DNA from: Trichocoleus sp. FACHB-46 | Lineage (GTDB): Bacteria > Cyanobacteriota > Cyanobacteriia > FACHB-46 | Assembly (NCBI RefSeq): GCF_014695385.1 | Contig: NZ_JACJOD010000013.1 | Coordinates: 186,001-250,000, forward strand | DNA: 64,000 nt | Reading direction: 5' to 3' | Shown: positions 18,291 through 27,872 of the stretch, one piece after another | Layout: every line of letters starts with the position of its first letter | Numbering within the stretch: position 1 is the first letter of the stretch | Program-made: the position numbers and the translations under genes | Notes under the pieces: model-generated | The model's database searches: none | The model's input: only the letters and a program-made list of their open reading frames with translations | Told to the model about the DNA's origin: nothing

Positions 18291-20369
18291 CTATGGAGCA
18301 GTAGCCGCAGGCGTTCTACCTGTAGAGGCACTAGGAGCAGCGCCTAGATTGGTAATCGATCGCTGGAGGGCAGCTAAAGCTCGGTTGTAGTTCAGAATCG
18401 CATTCAAGCGATTGCCTTCAGCCCTAGTCAATTCGTTTTGAGCACTGATTACGTCTGTTTGAGTGCCAACACCCGCTTGGAATCGCAGCCGTGCTAGACG
18501 TAAACTCTCCCGAGCCTGCTCCAAGGCAACTGAAGCCGTCTGGATGTTCTCAAAGTTAGATTGCAGGTTAAAGAACGATTGCTCTACGTCGAGACGAACT
18601 TGATTTCTCGTATCCGCAAACTGGTTTTCAGAAATTTCTGCATTAATTTCTTCCTGTCTGGCTCTGGCTCTAGCTGCACCGCCGTCAAACAAGTTCCAGT
18701 TCACTTCAGCCCCTAGAGAGTAACTTCTCAGCGCGTCTCGATCATCGTCAAACTGATCTTGCAAACTGGTGTTGAGGAATGCGCTGATTCGCGGTCGGTT
18801 ATTGGCAAGGGCAATTCGACGCTGTTGCTCGTTAATTTCTCCCTGTAGCAGTTGTTGCTCTAGCTCTGCTCGGTTTTTGAAGGCTTGGACAATGCTCTGT
18901 TCTAGCGACAGATTCCACAAGCCTGCAATTTCGACTGGGTCTGCTGCTGATAAATCAACTGATTGGATAATGTTTAGTCGTTGGGAAAGTTGCCGCCGGG
19001 CCGTCCGTTGATCGCTGAGAGATTGGGTTAAATCTTGCTGAGAGTTGGCTAAGTCTACTTGAAATCGCAGCACATCAAAGCGAGTCCCTACACCCGCCCG
19101 TTCCAAAGCTAGAGCGTCTCGCAAACTAGCCTGAGCCGTTTCGACCGCAGCCCGCGAAATGCGAACTTGCTCATCGCTTTGTTGCAAATCATAGTAATTG
19201 TTCGTGACATCCAGCCGTAGCTGCTCTCGCTGCACCTCAACTTCTAATTCGTTAGAGCGTACCTGTTTTTCAGCAGCTCTGACTGTGGCAGACCGTTGGC
19301 CTGAGGTAAAAATGTCGTAAGAGACTCCAAGGGTACCGCTGAGGGATGTGCTGGCAGAGTCAGGATCGGCTGGCTGTGGCTGCGGTGTTAGGTCGTTTTG
19401 GTTAGAGTCCTGGCGCGCGATTCTAGCTCCAGCATTCACGTTGGGGTAATAGGCTGCCTGTGCTTCTCTTAGGGCCGCACGACTTCTTTCTAGGTTCAGT
19501 CTAGACACTTGTAGGCTCGGTGTATTGCGCTCGGCTAGTTCGATCGCTTCTTGTAAGGTAATGGGTTGAGTGCCCTGAATCTGAACTTCGCTAGGTCTGG
19601 TCGGGAATCTCAATGGATTCGGGTCAGGATTGAGATAACCACGAGGAACAGGGCGAACGAATTGGTTGCTATTGCTAGCAGGACTCGTTGGAGTTGCGGT
19701 TGGTGTGACAGGTAGCGTCGGACTTGAGTTATTTGGCTGCGCTGGTTGTGGCGATCGCGGCGCTTCAGAACCACTCGGATTAGCAGGCTCTAGCGCTGGT
19801 AAAGGAGCACTGGTTTGCGCCGTTTTTTTAGCAGGGGTTGTGGTTTTGTCTATGCTCTTTTCTGCTGGTATGCTCTTTTCGGCTGGCTTCTCGGCCCGCT
19901 TAGTAGTGGCACCACGAACCTGATTCGCTGTCTGAGTCCTAGCTTTAGAGCGGATATTGGGCTGAGGGGTGGCTTGCTGAGTTGCTTGTTCCTCAGCTAT
20001 CTCCTTTAGCGCTGCCTCTACACTGGAAACGGTAATTTTTGCAGAGTTGGAGCGAATCTTACGGCTACTCTGGGTCTTGGAGCGGGTCTTGTTTTTGAGT
20101 ACCGGATCTTTGGATGCCGAATCTTTTTGTACCGAGCTTTTCTCAGCAGCGGGTCTAGCAGTATCAGAACTAGTTTGGGTGACACGCTCGGAGGTGGAAT
20201 CAGAGGTGGCAACGTCAGTCTTAGTAGGCTCGTTTGGCGTTGCATCAGTGGAAAGCTGAGCCGAAGTTTTATTAGATTGGGCTGCACTGGGCTCCGGGCT
20301 ACCCAACGTACTTCCCAACGCGATCGCCGCACTCACACCTACAGCCATCAAATAGCGAATGGTTTGCAT
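18291..20369 (-). CDS. TolC family outer membrane protein with long low-complexity N-terminal extension
   Basis: This 692-residue protein has a signal peptide (about 1-30, ending near PSAAQS), then about 230 residues rich in Ser, Thr, Lys, Pro and Ala with no evident fold (for example KSSVQKDSASKDPVLKNKTR). The TolC part starts near ITLQEAIELAERNTPSLQVS and has the two repeated halves expected of outer membrane efflux proteins, each with coiled-coil hairpin and AGVGTRFDVLRFQ / AGVGTQTDVISAQ turns. It would form the trimeric outer-membrane channel for type I secretion or efflux. Cyanobacterial TolC homologues often carry a Pro-rich N-terminus. No ABC exporter or adaptor gene is adjacent. Confidence 0.9.
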   Translation of the reverse strand: MQTIRYLMAVGVSAAIALGSTLGSPEPSAAQSNKTSAQLSTDATPNEPTKTDVATSDSTSERVTQTSSDTARPAAEKSSVQKDSASKDPVLKNKTRSKTQSSRKIRSNSAKITVSSVEAALKEIAEEQATQQATPQPNIRSKARTQTANQVRGATTKRAEKPAEKSIPAEKSIDKTTTPAKKTAQTSAPLPALEPANPSGSEAPRSPQPAQPNNSSPTLPVTPTATPTSPASNSNQFVRPVPRGYLNPDPNPLRFPTRPSEVQIQGTQPITLQEAIELAERNTPSLQVSRLNLERSRAALREAQAAYYPNVNAGARIARQDSNQNDLTPQPQPADPDSASTSLSGTLGVSYDIFTSGQRSATVRAAEKQVRSNELEVEVQREQLRLDVTNNYYDLQQSDEQVRISRAAVETAQASLRDALALERAGVGTRFDVLRFQVDLANSQQDLTQSLSDQRTARRQLSQRLNIIQSVDLSAADPVEIAGLWNLSLEQSIVQAFKNRAELEQQLLQGEINEQQRRIALANNRPRISAFLNTSLQDQFDDDRDALRSYSLGAEVNWNLFDGGAARARARQEEINAEISENQFADTRNQVRLDVEQSFFNLQSNFENIQTASVALEQARESLRLARLRFQAGVGTQTDVISAQNELTRAEGNRLNAILNYNRALAALQRSITNLGAAPSASTGRTPAATAP

Positions 20370-20542
20370 AAGTTTTATTCAGTCTGCAATCCAGAGAAAC
20401 GTTTAGAAGTCGGGCAACCAACCTTAAGCAGAATACTGGCTGGCAAAGTCACTTGGCAAATAGTTCAGCTTGATTATTGCTGCTCTGCTCTAATTTACTA
20501 AGTGTGTAAACCAAAAGCACCCTAAAGATATCAATAAACCTG

Positions 20543-22261
20543 TTACTCAGCATCCGGAGATGCAGAACTGGCAACTAATGTTTCATCGGCTACCATAACG
20601 CGATCGCGCCCAGCAGCTTTAGCACGGTACAAAGCAGTATCTGCCATCCGAGTCACTGCCTCTCCAGTAGGCCCATGCAGCGGATAACTCGCAACCCCAG
20701 CAGAGAGCGTAATCATGCCGAGAGCTTGGCGGTGATAATGAACACTCAGGTGGCTAACGGCTTCTCGAATATGTTCCGCTCGTTGACGGGTGGCTTCTAA
20801 AGAAGCATCGGGCAAGAGTAACATCAGCTCTTCACCGCCGTAGCGACAAGCAATATCGGAGGCCCGAATAGAGTTTCTGATGAGCAAGCCTACCTCACGC
20901 AGCACCGCATCTCCTGCTTCGTGGCCAAAGGTATCGTTGAAGCGCTTAAAGTGGTCAATGTCTAGCATGACAATACCGAGGGGTTGTCGATTACGTTCTG
21001 CCCGTCGCACTTCTCGCTCTAGCGATTCTTCCATATAGCGCCGATTGAATAAGTTAGTCAGAGGGTCGCGAATGCTCTGATTCCGCAGGCTTTCGCGCAG
21101 CTTGAGGTTAGCAAAAGCTAGGGCAATATGCTCAGCCACTGTCCCTGTCAGTAGCCGCTTTGTCGGCGTGAAGTCGTCTTTGTTGGAGGCCGCTAGATAC
21201 AAAGTTCCTAGAGCGTCTCCCTGAGCCATGAGAGGAATGCAGCAGTACTGAGTGGGCCAAGGAGCCTGGAGATGTTGGCAACGCAAACTGCTATCACCGT
21301 TGTCAATGAAGTAAGCTCGGCCTCGACGGAGCGCCCAGCAGTCTGTCGGATCAAACATGATCGGCTGCAAGGAGAGCGGTCCCCAAGAGGCGATCGCTTC
21401 GACTAAATTGCGAGACTCACTGGTGATATAAATCGCCCCGGACATACCCGGAAACAAAGGCTGTACCAACTCAGCCACCACAGCGTAAGCTTCGCCCAAG
21501 GTGAAGCAGGCTTGCAAAACATCGCTCAACTCTCCTAAGAGAGCAATCTCGCGACTGCGTTGTTCTAGCTCCCCTACCCAACCTTTCAGCTTGGTTTCAC
21601 TTTCTTGCAGAGCCAGTTCTACGGTTTTGCGCCGTCTGATGTCTCGGTTGAGGGTAATGGCCGCGATCGGTAGCAACACCGCTGCGAGAAATCCACTAAT
21701 GGCAACCACTAGCGTTGTATTGCGAGTTGCTAATTCTGCCTGATGCGATCTCTGTTGCAGTAAGCGATTTTCTTCAGTGGTCATCTCATCCATGAGGCGA
21801 CGAATTGCATCCATCACCTGACGGCCTCGAGCTTCACGGATTGCTTGCTGAGCCGCTGTAAAGCCTTGTTCCTGCCGAGTGTCTAAAACTGCTTGCAGCT
21901 TGTCTAGGCGCTGCTGGAGCAGAGGACGCAAAGTATTAAGGCGCTGTTGCTGCCTGGGATTATCAGCAGTGAGCCTCTGAAGCGTGTCAACTTGGTCATT
22001 AATGGTGTTAGTGGAAATGTAATAAGGTTCTAAATACTCCTCTTGTCCCGTAATAACGTACCCCCGTTGCCCAGCTTCAGCGTTGGCAATGTGAAAGAGT
22101 AAAACTTCTTGTGCCTCTAGCACCCGATAGGTATGATTTACCCAGTTCGCAGTCACAACGAGTTGTGTGATGTTCCGGTAGCCGAGACCACCAATTAAGC
22201 TAAGCACTAGCAGGGCAATGCCAAAGCCGCCCGTAATACTTTTCTCGATTGACCACTTCAT
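20543..22261 (-). CDS. CHASE3-GAF diguanylate cyclase
   Basis: This 572-residue membrane protein has a first transmembrane helix (about 10-32), a CHASE3 periplasmic sensor (VLEAQEVLLFHIANAEAGQR then GYVITGQEEYLEPY), a second helix (about 183-206, VVAISGFLAAVLLPIAAI), a coiled coil, a GAF domain (about 240-395) and a C-terminal GGDEF domain. The GGDEF domain looks active: DPLTNLFNRRYMEESL, DIDHFKRFNDTFGHEAGD and the signature RYGGEEL. It would make cyclic di-GMP from GTP in response to an unknown extracytoplasmic signal. No RxxD inhibitory site is evident just before the signature: the text reads RNSIRASDIACRYGG, in which RASD does fit RxxD, so product inhibition is possible. Confidence 0.92.
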   Translation of the reverse strand: MKWSIEKSITGGFGIALLVLSLIGGLGYRNITQLVVTANWVNHTYRVLEAQEVLLFHIANAEAGQRGYVITGQEEYLEPYYISTNTINDQVDTLQRLTADNPRQQQRLNTLRPLLQQRLDKLQAVLDTRQEQGFTAAQQAIREARGRQVMDAIRRLMDEMTTEENRLLQQRSHQAELATRNTTLVVAISGFLAAVLLPIAAITLNRDIRRRKTVELALQESETKLKGWVGELEQRSREIALLGELSDVLQACFTLGEAYAVVAELVQPLFPGMSGAIYITSESRNLVEAIASWGPLSLQPIMFDPTDCWALRRGRAYFIDNGDSSLRCQHLQAPWPTQYCCIPLMAQGDALGTLYLAASNKDDFTPTKRLLTGTVAEHIALAFANLKLRESLRNQSIRDPLTNLFNRRYMEESLEREVRRAERNRQPLGIVMLDIDHFKRFNDTFGHEAGDAVLREVGLLIRNSIRASDIACRYGGEELMLLLPDASLEATRQRAEHIREAVSHLSVHYHRQALGMITLSAGVASYPLHGPTGEAVTRMADTALYRAKAAGRDRVMVADETLVASSASPDAE

Positions 22262-22292
22262 ATCGTCTTGCAGCTCCTAGAAGCGACTGGCA

Positions 22293-23678
22293 CTAGACGC
22301 AAGAGGGAGCCTTGGGAGTTCCAGAGATACAGGGTTGGGCAGCCGCATCGAGCCAGAGACAAGTCTCCATAAATTCCTCAACGTTGCTAATCAGCCAAAT
22401 TTTGGTTTGGAGTTGGCAAGCTAAATCCTCAACCGTAGTGTCATCCAAAAAGCGAGACTCTCCATGTTTCAACATAACCGTTGGCAAGAGAATACCATCA
22501 CCTAGGTCCTTGGCTTGGAGCGCTGGCAACAAATCGTGCCCAGTCAGCAAGCCCGTCACGGTGATCGACTGCCCCCAATAGTCGCTGCAAAGTGCGACTA
22601 GTTCTACAGTGAGTCCTTTCACTTGATTGAGCCGTTGTAGCAATGGTTGAAACGCTTGCTCAACTGCATTTCCCACCACCCAAGTCAGTTTCCGGGGAGG
22701 GGAAATTTGTTCAGGTAGGCGAGCCGTAGCAGCGGCAAAAGTTTTCAGGAACTGCTGAATTGACCCAACGCCATTGCCAATTTGTGGGTAGTCTTCGTAG
22801 TGTGATTCTGGCGGCAGCGCTTGTCCTGCAATCAAAAACCACTCATCTGCTAACCAGGCGAAGGTAGAGCTAAACTGCCGTTGGAACTGAGTTTGCAGTG
22901 TCTGAACTTGGGCAATCACTTCTTGAGCTTTTTCCGGTGTCACAGGCACCAACTCGTCTTGGTCAGGCCGAAAGCGCGTGAGTCCTACAGGCACTACAGC
23001 CACAGAAGCCACAGCAGGCATCTCACCTTGATGGAACTCAGCTAAGTCTAGTAAGGTGCGCTCTAAGTGAACTCCATCATTAATCCCTGGGCAAACTACC
23101 ACCTGGGCATGAATCTGCAAACGCCGCTCTTGGAACCACTGCAACTGCGATCGCAACTGTCCTGCCCTGGGGTTCTTCAGTAACCGACTTCTAATTTCTG
23201 GCTCAGTGGCATGGACTGACACATAAAGCGGAGAAAGCCGCATCTGCTCAATCCGATCCCATTCTCGTTGGGTCAAATTGGTGAGGGTTAAATAGCTGCC
23301 ATAGAGAAAGCTAAGGCGGTAATCGTCATCTTTGAGATACAGCGTTTGCCGCATTCCGGGCGGTTGTTGATCAATAAAGCAAAATGGGCAGCGGTTGTTG
23401 CACTGAAGCAACCCATCAAACAAAGCAGTTTCAAACTCTAGACCCAGATCTTCATCAAAGTCTTTTTCGATCTCGATCTCATGAGCTTTTCCTTTGGCAT
23501 CTAAAACTTCTAGTTCTAGAACTTCATCGGCGCAAAGAAACTGGTAGTCGATCAAGTCACGCGGTTTTTGACCATTGATGGCAACAAGGCGATCGCCCGG
23601 CTCAAACCCAATCTCAGCAGCAATCGAATCAGGAAGAACCTTGGTAATTAAAGCCGGACGAATTGAAACTTCGCTCAT
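22293..23678 (-). CDS. TIGR03279 family radical SAM-like Fe-S protein (DUF512)
   Basis: This 461-residue protein begins with a PDZ-like segment (PDSIAAEIGFEPGDRLVAIN), then the cluster motif CNNRCPFCFIDQQPPGMR and YLKDDDYRLSFLYGSYLTL. The C-terminal half carries the DUF512 domain (NGVGSIQQFLKTF, VTGLLTGHDLLPAL, FLDDTTVEDL). Together these match the cyanobacterial version of the putative FeS-containing oxidoreductase family TIGR03279. The reaction is unknown. It sits head-to-tail between uppP and the diguanylate cyclase with short spacers (31 and 51 bases), so these genes may be read together. Confidence 0.93.
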   Translation of the reverse strand: MSEVSIRPALITKVLPDSIAAEIGFEPGDRLVAINGQKPRDLIDYQFLCADEVLELEVLDAKGKAHEIEIEKDFDEDLGLEFETALFDGLLQCNNRCPFCFIDQQPPGMRQTLYLKDDDYRLSFLYGSYLTLTNLTQREWDRIEQMRLSPLYVSVHATEPEIRSRLLKNPRAGQLRSQLQWFQERRLQIHAQVVVCPGINDGVHLERTLLDLAEFHQGEMPAVASVAVVPVGLTRFRPDQDELVPVTPEKAQEVIAQVQTLQTQFQRQFSSTFAWLADEWFLIAGQALPPESHYEDYPQIGNGVGSIQQFLKTFAAATARLPEQISPPRKLTWVVGNAVEQAFQPLLQRLNQVKGLTVELVALCSDYWGQSITVTGLLTGHDLLPALQAKDLGDGILLPTVMLKHGESRFLDDTTVEDLACQLQTKIWLISNVEEFMETCLWLDAAAQPCISGTPKAPSCV

Positions 23679-23729
23679 GAAGATGCCACTGGAATGCTAA
23701 GGCCAATTTCTATTCTAGAGAGTCCAGCC

Positions 23730-24629
23730 TCAGGTATTCCGTAAAGCGCCAGCCGCCACTGCCGTCAGAATCGCTGCACCAAAGCCCAAACGATACCAAA
23801 CAAAGATCCAGGTGTTGCGATTTTGCAGATAGCGCAATAACCAGGCAATGGAGAGGTAGGAGAAAATGAAAGATGACAGTGTGCCAACCACTACTAAAGA
23901 CAGGTCAATTTGGCCCAGTGCTTCCTTAAAAAATTGGTATAAGGTTGCGATCGCTAACGTCGGCAACCCAAGTAAAAAAGAAAATCTAGCCGCTGTCTGT
24001 CGTTCCAACCCTAAAAAGAGAGCAGCCGTCAAGGTAGAGCCAGAGCGAGAAACTCCTGGCACCAAAGCCAACATTTGCCCCAAACCAATCAAAATTCCAT
24101 CTTGAATTCGCAACGCCGAAAAATCCCGTTTCCGACTCCCTAAGTTTTCTGCGGCTCCTAATAACAGTGCCATGACGATAGAGGCGATCGCGATCGTCGT
24201 CATGCTGTTAATGGTCGAGCCGTCATCATTCAGGGCTTTTTTGAGCAAAAATCCCCCCGCCAACGCTGGGATAGTGCCCACCACAATTCCCACTAAAAGT
24301 TTCCATTCCTCCCGCTGCCAATCTCGCTTTTGTACGGCTTGCCATCCTCCTAGCAAAATGGTGCGAATGTCCGACCAAAAGTAGATCACCACTGCGACCA
24401 CACTGCCGAATTGAATCGTCGCCACAAACGGTTTAGCGCCTACAGTAGCCCAGCCCAACGCTTTAGTAAAAACTTGCAAATGGGCAGTACTACTAATGGG
24501 CAAAAACTCTGTAATGCCCTGCACAATTCCCAAAATGAAGGCTTGAAACAACCCAGCCAACCAGTTAACAGCACTCGCTTCTGGGGTAGCAACGGCTAAC
24601 AGAGAGGAAATATTCGCTAAATGATCCAT
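23730..24629 (-). CDS. uppP: undecaprenyl-diphosphate phosphatase
   Basis: The protein carries both signatures of the UppP/BacA family: AFILGIVQGITEFLPISSTA near the N-terminus, with the essential Glu and Ser, and PGVSRSGSTLTAALFLGL further on. It has about eight transmembrane helices. It dephosphorylates undecaprenyl diphosphate at the membrane, recycling the lipid carrier for peptidoglycan and surface polysaccharides. I chose the ATG complementary to 24627-24629 (299 residues) because the family is about 270-310; an upstream ATG at 24707 would add 26 weakly supported residues. No Shine-Dalgarno decides it. Confidence 0.92.
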   Translation of the reverse strand: MDHLANISSLLAVATPEASAVNWLAGLFQAFILGIVQGITEFLPISSTAHLQVFTKALGWATVGAKPFVATIQFGSVVAVVIYFWSDIRTILLGGWQAVQKRDWQREEWKLLVGIVVGTIPALAGGFLLKKALNDDGSTINSMTTIAIASIVMALLLGAAENLGSRKRDFSALRIQDGILIGLGQMLALVPGVSRSGSTLTAALFLGLERQTAARFSFLLGLPTLAIATLYQFFKEALGQIDLSLVVVGTLSSFIFSYLSIAWLLRYLQNRNTWIFVWYRLGFGAAILTAVAAGALRNT

Positions 24630-25084
24630 CTTTACTGATGGAATTGACACTGGTTCCAAGGAATAGCTGAGCCACACCAAACTGTCTATTCCAATCGTCA
24701 TGCACATACTCCAGAAAACTAATCAGTTCGGTATCCAGTTTTTACTGCTGCTCTCAACTAGGAGCAGGACAAACCACTCTCAGGTTCCTTAGCTACGTTG
24801 CGTCAGCCAAGAGCAACGGCAAGCAATTTGACCTTACGCCAGCAGCTAGAAAAGCTCAACTTTCACCTGCTCTGGTATAGCGTAATTGAGTGTTGCAAAC
24901 TTGCGAAAGTTTCAACGATTACATCAGAGGCACTGATCTCAAGCTTTGGCAAGAGAAAAACTAAGTTATCATAAACAAGATGCCCCCCCAGGGGATGTGC
25001 TTGTGTTATGTTAAAAAAAGTAAATTAAATAAGAAACTTAAAAATACTTTGTCTTCCTTCACACCCTTCCCCCCATCCTCACGC
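24630..25084. other. divergent spacer between uppP and the DUF3120 gene
   Basis: About 455 bases without a convincing gene. The right part is a poly-A/T-rich tract (around 25010-25050) following a run of C at 24983-24989. It should hold the promoters of both flanking genes. Longer starts for both flanking genes would shorten it. Confidence 0.4.
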
Positions 25085-25771
25085 ATGGTTGATTCAGCCC
25101 AGGAAAGGTCGCCTGATTCAGCTTGGCAGCTTCGAATTAGCCAAACTTGGCTCGTGTTGGCGGCTGCTGTCCTGCTAGTAGCGGTACCTGTTTTTATTCA
25201 GGCTCCCTTAGTGCGCTGGCAGCCTGTGCTGAGCTTACTTCTGACTGGTGGTTGGCTTGGACTCAGCTTAGTCTTGATGGCTCGCGATCGCACCCAACTC
25301 TGGGGTGACTTGCTTTTTGGATTCACCTGGAGTTGGTTAGCAGGTTCTATTTATTGGGGATGGTTTCGCTGGGAGCCACTGCTACACTTACCCATCGAAG
25401 CGATTGGGTTGCCTGTTGCAGTTTGGTGCCTGATGCGCCAGTGGGGAAAGGTAGGAAATTTCTTTTATTTAGGGTCTTTATTCGGAACCGTCGTTACTGA
25501 TCTTTACTTCTATATCGTAGATCTGATCCCTCATTGGCGACGATTGATGCAAGTTGATCCAACGCTGGCATTACCTATTTTTCAGGATGCGATCGCTCAA
25601 ATGCGGACACCCTGGGGAGCAGCTTGGGCAGCGGTGCTGGGGGTAACTTTGCTGGTGGTGGGATTGTTGCCACTACGCTCTCAGAAAGCTCACTGGTGGG
25701 CCTTTGGCGGAGCTGTGCTGAGCACAATCTTAGTAGATGGTTTATTCTGGTTGGTAGCTTCTGCGGCTTAA
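25085..25771 (+). CDS. DUF3120 family membrane protein
   Basis: This protein of 228 residues matches the cyanobacterial DUF3120 family: LVLAAAVLLVAVPVFIQAPL, FTWSWLAGSIYWGWFRWEP and GSLFGTVVTDLYFYIVDLIP. It has about six or seven transmembrane helices. I take ATG 25085 as start because the residues that a more upstream ATG (24980) would add come from low-complexity A/T-rich DNA and look non-coding. Function is unknown. It is transcribed away from uppP. Confidence 0.85.
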   Translation: MVDSAQERSPDSAWQLRISQTWLVLAAAVLLVAVPVFIQAPLVRWQPVLSLLLTGGWLGLSLVLMARDRTQLWGDLLFGFTWSWLAGSIYWGWFRWEPLLHLPIEAIGLPVAVWCLMRQWGKVGNFFYLGSLFGTVVTDLYFYIVDLIPHWRRLMQVDPTLALPIFQDAIAQMRTPWGAAWAAVLGVTLLVVGLLPLRSQKAHWWAFGGAVLSTILVDGLFWLVASAA

Positions 25772-25895
25772 GTTCCTGAGCTGCTAGTCAGCATTTCCAA
25801 GATTAACGTCTTTGGACTTCAGGGCAAACTTCAAGCGCAACGAGATTTTGATTACAATTCTTAGTTAAATCTTCGAAAGCATCCATTGGCATAAG

Positions 25896-25931
25896 TAGAT
25901 GTGTCATGGATAGTCGTAGATAGATGTGTCA
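25896..25931. promoter_or_regulatory. direct repeat TAGATGTGTCA upstream of the FHA-cyclase gene
   Basis: TAGATGTGTCA occurs at 25896-25906 and again at 25921-25931, start-to-start distance 25 bases, 40 to 75 bases upstream of the GTG start. The similarity extends a little further (GGAT follows in both, one base shifted). It could be a tandem activator site. Confidence 0.4.
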
Positions 25932-25970
25932 GGATGCATCATAGGGAAAGATGCAGTGATTTCTTAGCCT

Positions 25971-26993
25971 GTGGTGACTTTTCAATCCACTCCTCATTTA
26001 GTGCTCCGTTCCGAGGCAGGTGATCGATATCTTCCATTAGTCGGCAACAACTGCTGGACGATTGGTCGAAGCGATGACAACAACTTTGTGCTGCCCGATC
26101 GCTGGATCTCCCGGAACCACGCGATGCTTCAATGCATGGAAACAGGCGAGTTTTATCTCATTGACTTGGGAAGCCGCAATGGTTCCTTTGTGAATGGCCG
26201 CCGAGTTAGTGTTCCGGTAACGTTACAAAACGGAGACCAACTCACCTTTGGTCAGATCGAATTAGAGTTTTACTGTCCTTCCCCAGAGCACCTCACTGAT
26301 CCGTCGATGGGAATGGACTCCAAAGAATTTACCGCGACCGCAACCTTGCATGTCCGTCGCCTAATCTCAGTTTTGGTGGTGGATATTCGCGACTTTACGG
26401 GGTTGACTCGGCAACTGGACGAAAAAATCCTCTCTGAGGTGATCGGCACCTGGTTTCGGCGAGCCGGCGATATCATTCGCGAACACGGCAGTTGGGTCGA
26501 TAAATATATTGGGGATGCGGTGATGGCAGTCTGGATTCACGGCACCCAAGGGGTCAGTGACGAAGAGATGCTACGCATTTTTAGCGCCCTCAGCGCCATG
26601 CATAAGATGACGAGTGAGCTGTACGACCAGTATCCGCTGCCCTTCCCGCTACGCATTGGGGCAGGAATTAATACTGGGTTTGCGATGGTGGGGAATACGG
26701 GGAGTGGCGATCGCCCTGACTATACCGCCCTAGGAGACACAGTTAACGCTGCCTTCCGCTTAGAATCTGCCACGAAAGAAATCCGTCTGGATGTAGCCTT
26801 AGGAGAAACAACCTATAAGCACGTGCCGATGGGCCCAACTTATCAAGCTTTGTTTCAGACTCATACAGTGGACTTAAAAGGTTACGACGTACCCACTGTT
26901 ACCCATGCCTGTACCTTCGCTGACTTGAATCGCTTTCTACAAATGCAGGAAGAAAGTCTAGTGCTGGGTAATGAAAGCCCTGAACCTCTCTAA
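25971..26993 (+). CDS. FHA domain-containing class III adenylate cyclase
   Basis: This 340-residue protein starts at GTG. The FHA domain covers about residues 8-105 (WTIGRSDDNNFVLPD, ISRNHAMLQ, LGSRNGSFVNGRRV) and contains the Gly-Arg, Ser-x-x-His and Asn residues that bind phosphothreonine. The cyclase domain follows (about 120-310): VVDIRDFTGLT and KYIGDAVMAVW supply the metal-binding Asp pair, Lys and Asp of KYIGDAVM/PDYTALG fit adenine recognition, and LGDTVNAAFRLES gives the catalytic Asn and Arg. It most likely makes cAMP from ATP in response to a phosphorylated partner. There is no membrane segment, so it should be cytosolic. Confidence 0.93.
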   Translation: MVTFQSTPHLVLRSEAGDRYLPLVGNNCWTIGRSDDNNFVLPDRWISRNHAMLQCMETGEFYLIDLGSRNGSFVNGRRVSVPVTLQNGDQLTFGQIELEFYCPSPEHLTDPSMGMDSKEFTATATLHVRRLISVLVVDIRDFTGLTRQLDEKILSEVIGTWFRRAGDIIREHGSWVDKYIGDAVMAVWIHGTQGVSDEEMLRIFSALSAMHKMTSELYDQYPLPFPLRIGAGINTGFAMVGNTGSGDRPDYTALGDTVNAAFRLESATKEIRLDVALGETTYKHVPMGPTYQALFQTHTVDLKGYDVPTVTHACTFADLNRFLQMQEESLVLGNESPEPL

Positions 26994-27264
26994 AGCGTTG
27001 TCAAGATTGCTGTCACAGAGTACTAGTAGTTTAGGTTTACGCTTTAAGATCTAAGGCGGTAAAGCGCATCAGCGCTGAGCAACGCAAAGTTTAGAGGTTT
27101 TCCAGGGTACCTGGGTACGCTACCCTAGACTTTAGAAAATTTGTGGCATTTGCTGCTTTGCACGACCTTAGAGAGCATCGCGCTTTTCCAGGGTTGGGTA
27201 TTCTTGTGCCAATTCTATAAATGCTGTGTGTGGATTTTATCTGCTCAGAGGAAGGTATAAATCG

Positions 27265-27696
27265 ATGAAACGCTTTGTTCGCTGGCTATCAGTTCTCAGT
27301 TTGTTAGTGGGCTGCCTGGGATGGCTAGGGTTGCCTCAACAAGCGATCGCTGCAAACTTGAGCCATTTGGTTCTGCAACCGATCCCCGTCTTAGCTGCTG
27401 AGGTCGCTCCTCGCAATGCAGTCGATGATAAGCGGGCCAAAGTTGGGGACAAGATCGATCTCAACAACACCAATGTTCGAGCTTTCTTGCAATATCCTGG
27501 CTTGTACCCCACCCTAGCGCGTGCGATCGTCCAGCACGCACCTTATGAAAAGGTGGAAGATGTTCTTGATCTACCTGGCATCAGCGATCTCCAGAAAGAG
27601 ACATTGCAAGCAAATTTCAAGAACTTTACCGTGACCGATCCAGATTCTGCCTTGACCGAGGGAGACGATCGCTTCAACAACGGTATCTACCGCTAA
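27265..27696 (+). CDS. psbU: photosystem II extrinsic protein PsbU
   Basis: The start at ATG 27265 is fixed by a strong AGAGGAAGG site at 27247-27255 and a good signal peptide (MKRFVRWLSVLSLLVGCLG, cleavage near AIA). The mature part reads VGDKIDLNNTNVRAFLQYPG, AIVQHAPYEKVEDVLDLPGI, and ends DDRFNNGIYR, diagnostic of PsbU, the 12-kDa lumenal protein that stabilises the oxygen-evolving manganese cluster. It contains the helix-hairpin-helix-like repeat typical of PsbU. The gene is monocistronic by spacing. Its upstream region has an AGGGTA...TACCCT dyad near 27103-27125. Confidence 0.97.
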   Translation: MKRFVRWLSVLSLLVGCLGWLGLPQQAIAANLSHLVLQPIPVLAAEVAPRNAVDDKRAKVGDKIDLNNTNVRAFLQYPGLYPTLARAIVQHAPYEKVEDVLDLPGISDLQKETLQANFKNFTVTDPDSALTEGDDRFNNGIYR

Positions 27697-27872
27697 ATCT
27701 GCCTTCAGGTCTGCCACTGTTGACTAAGTTCGTAGAAGCCCCGTGCTCTAGATGCACTTGTCTCTACAGCTTCTGGGTCAGAACTGGGTGTTTAAACGCT
27801 GCAATAATATCTTTGCTCTCTGTACAGTAAGGTTAATCCTTACGCGCGATTGATGACAGGGAGCAATTTTTA

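Noticed and set aside
27103-27125. NtcA site (GTA-N8-TAC) before psbU
   Set aside because: The spacing between GTA and TAC does not equal eight bases in any register.
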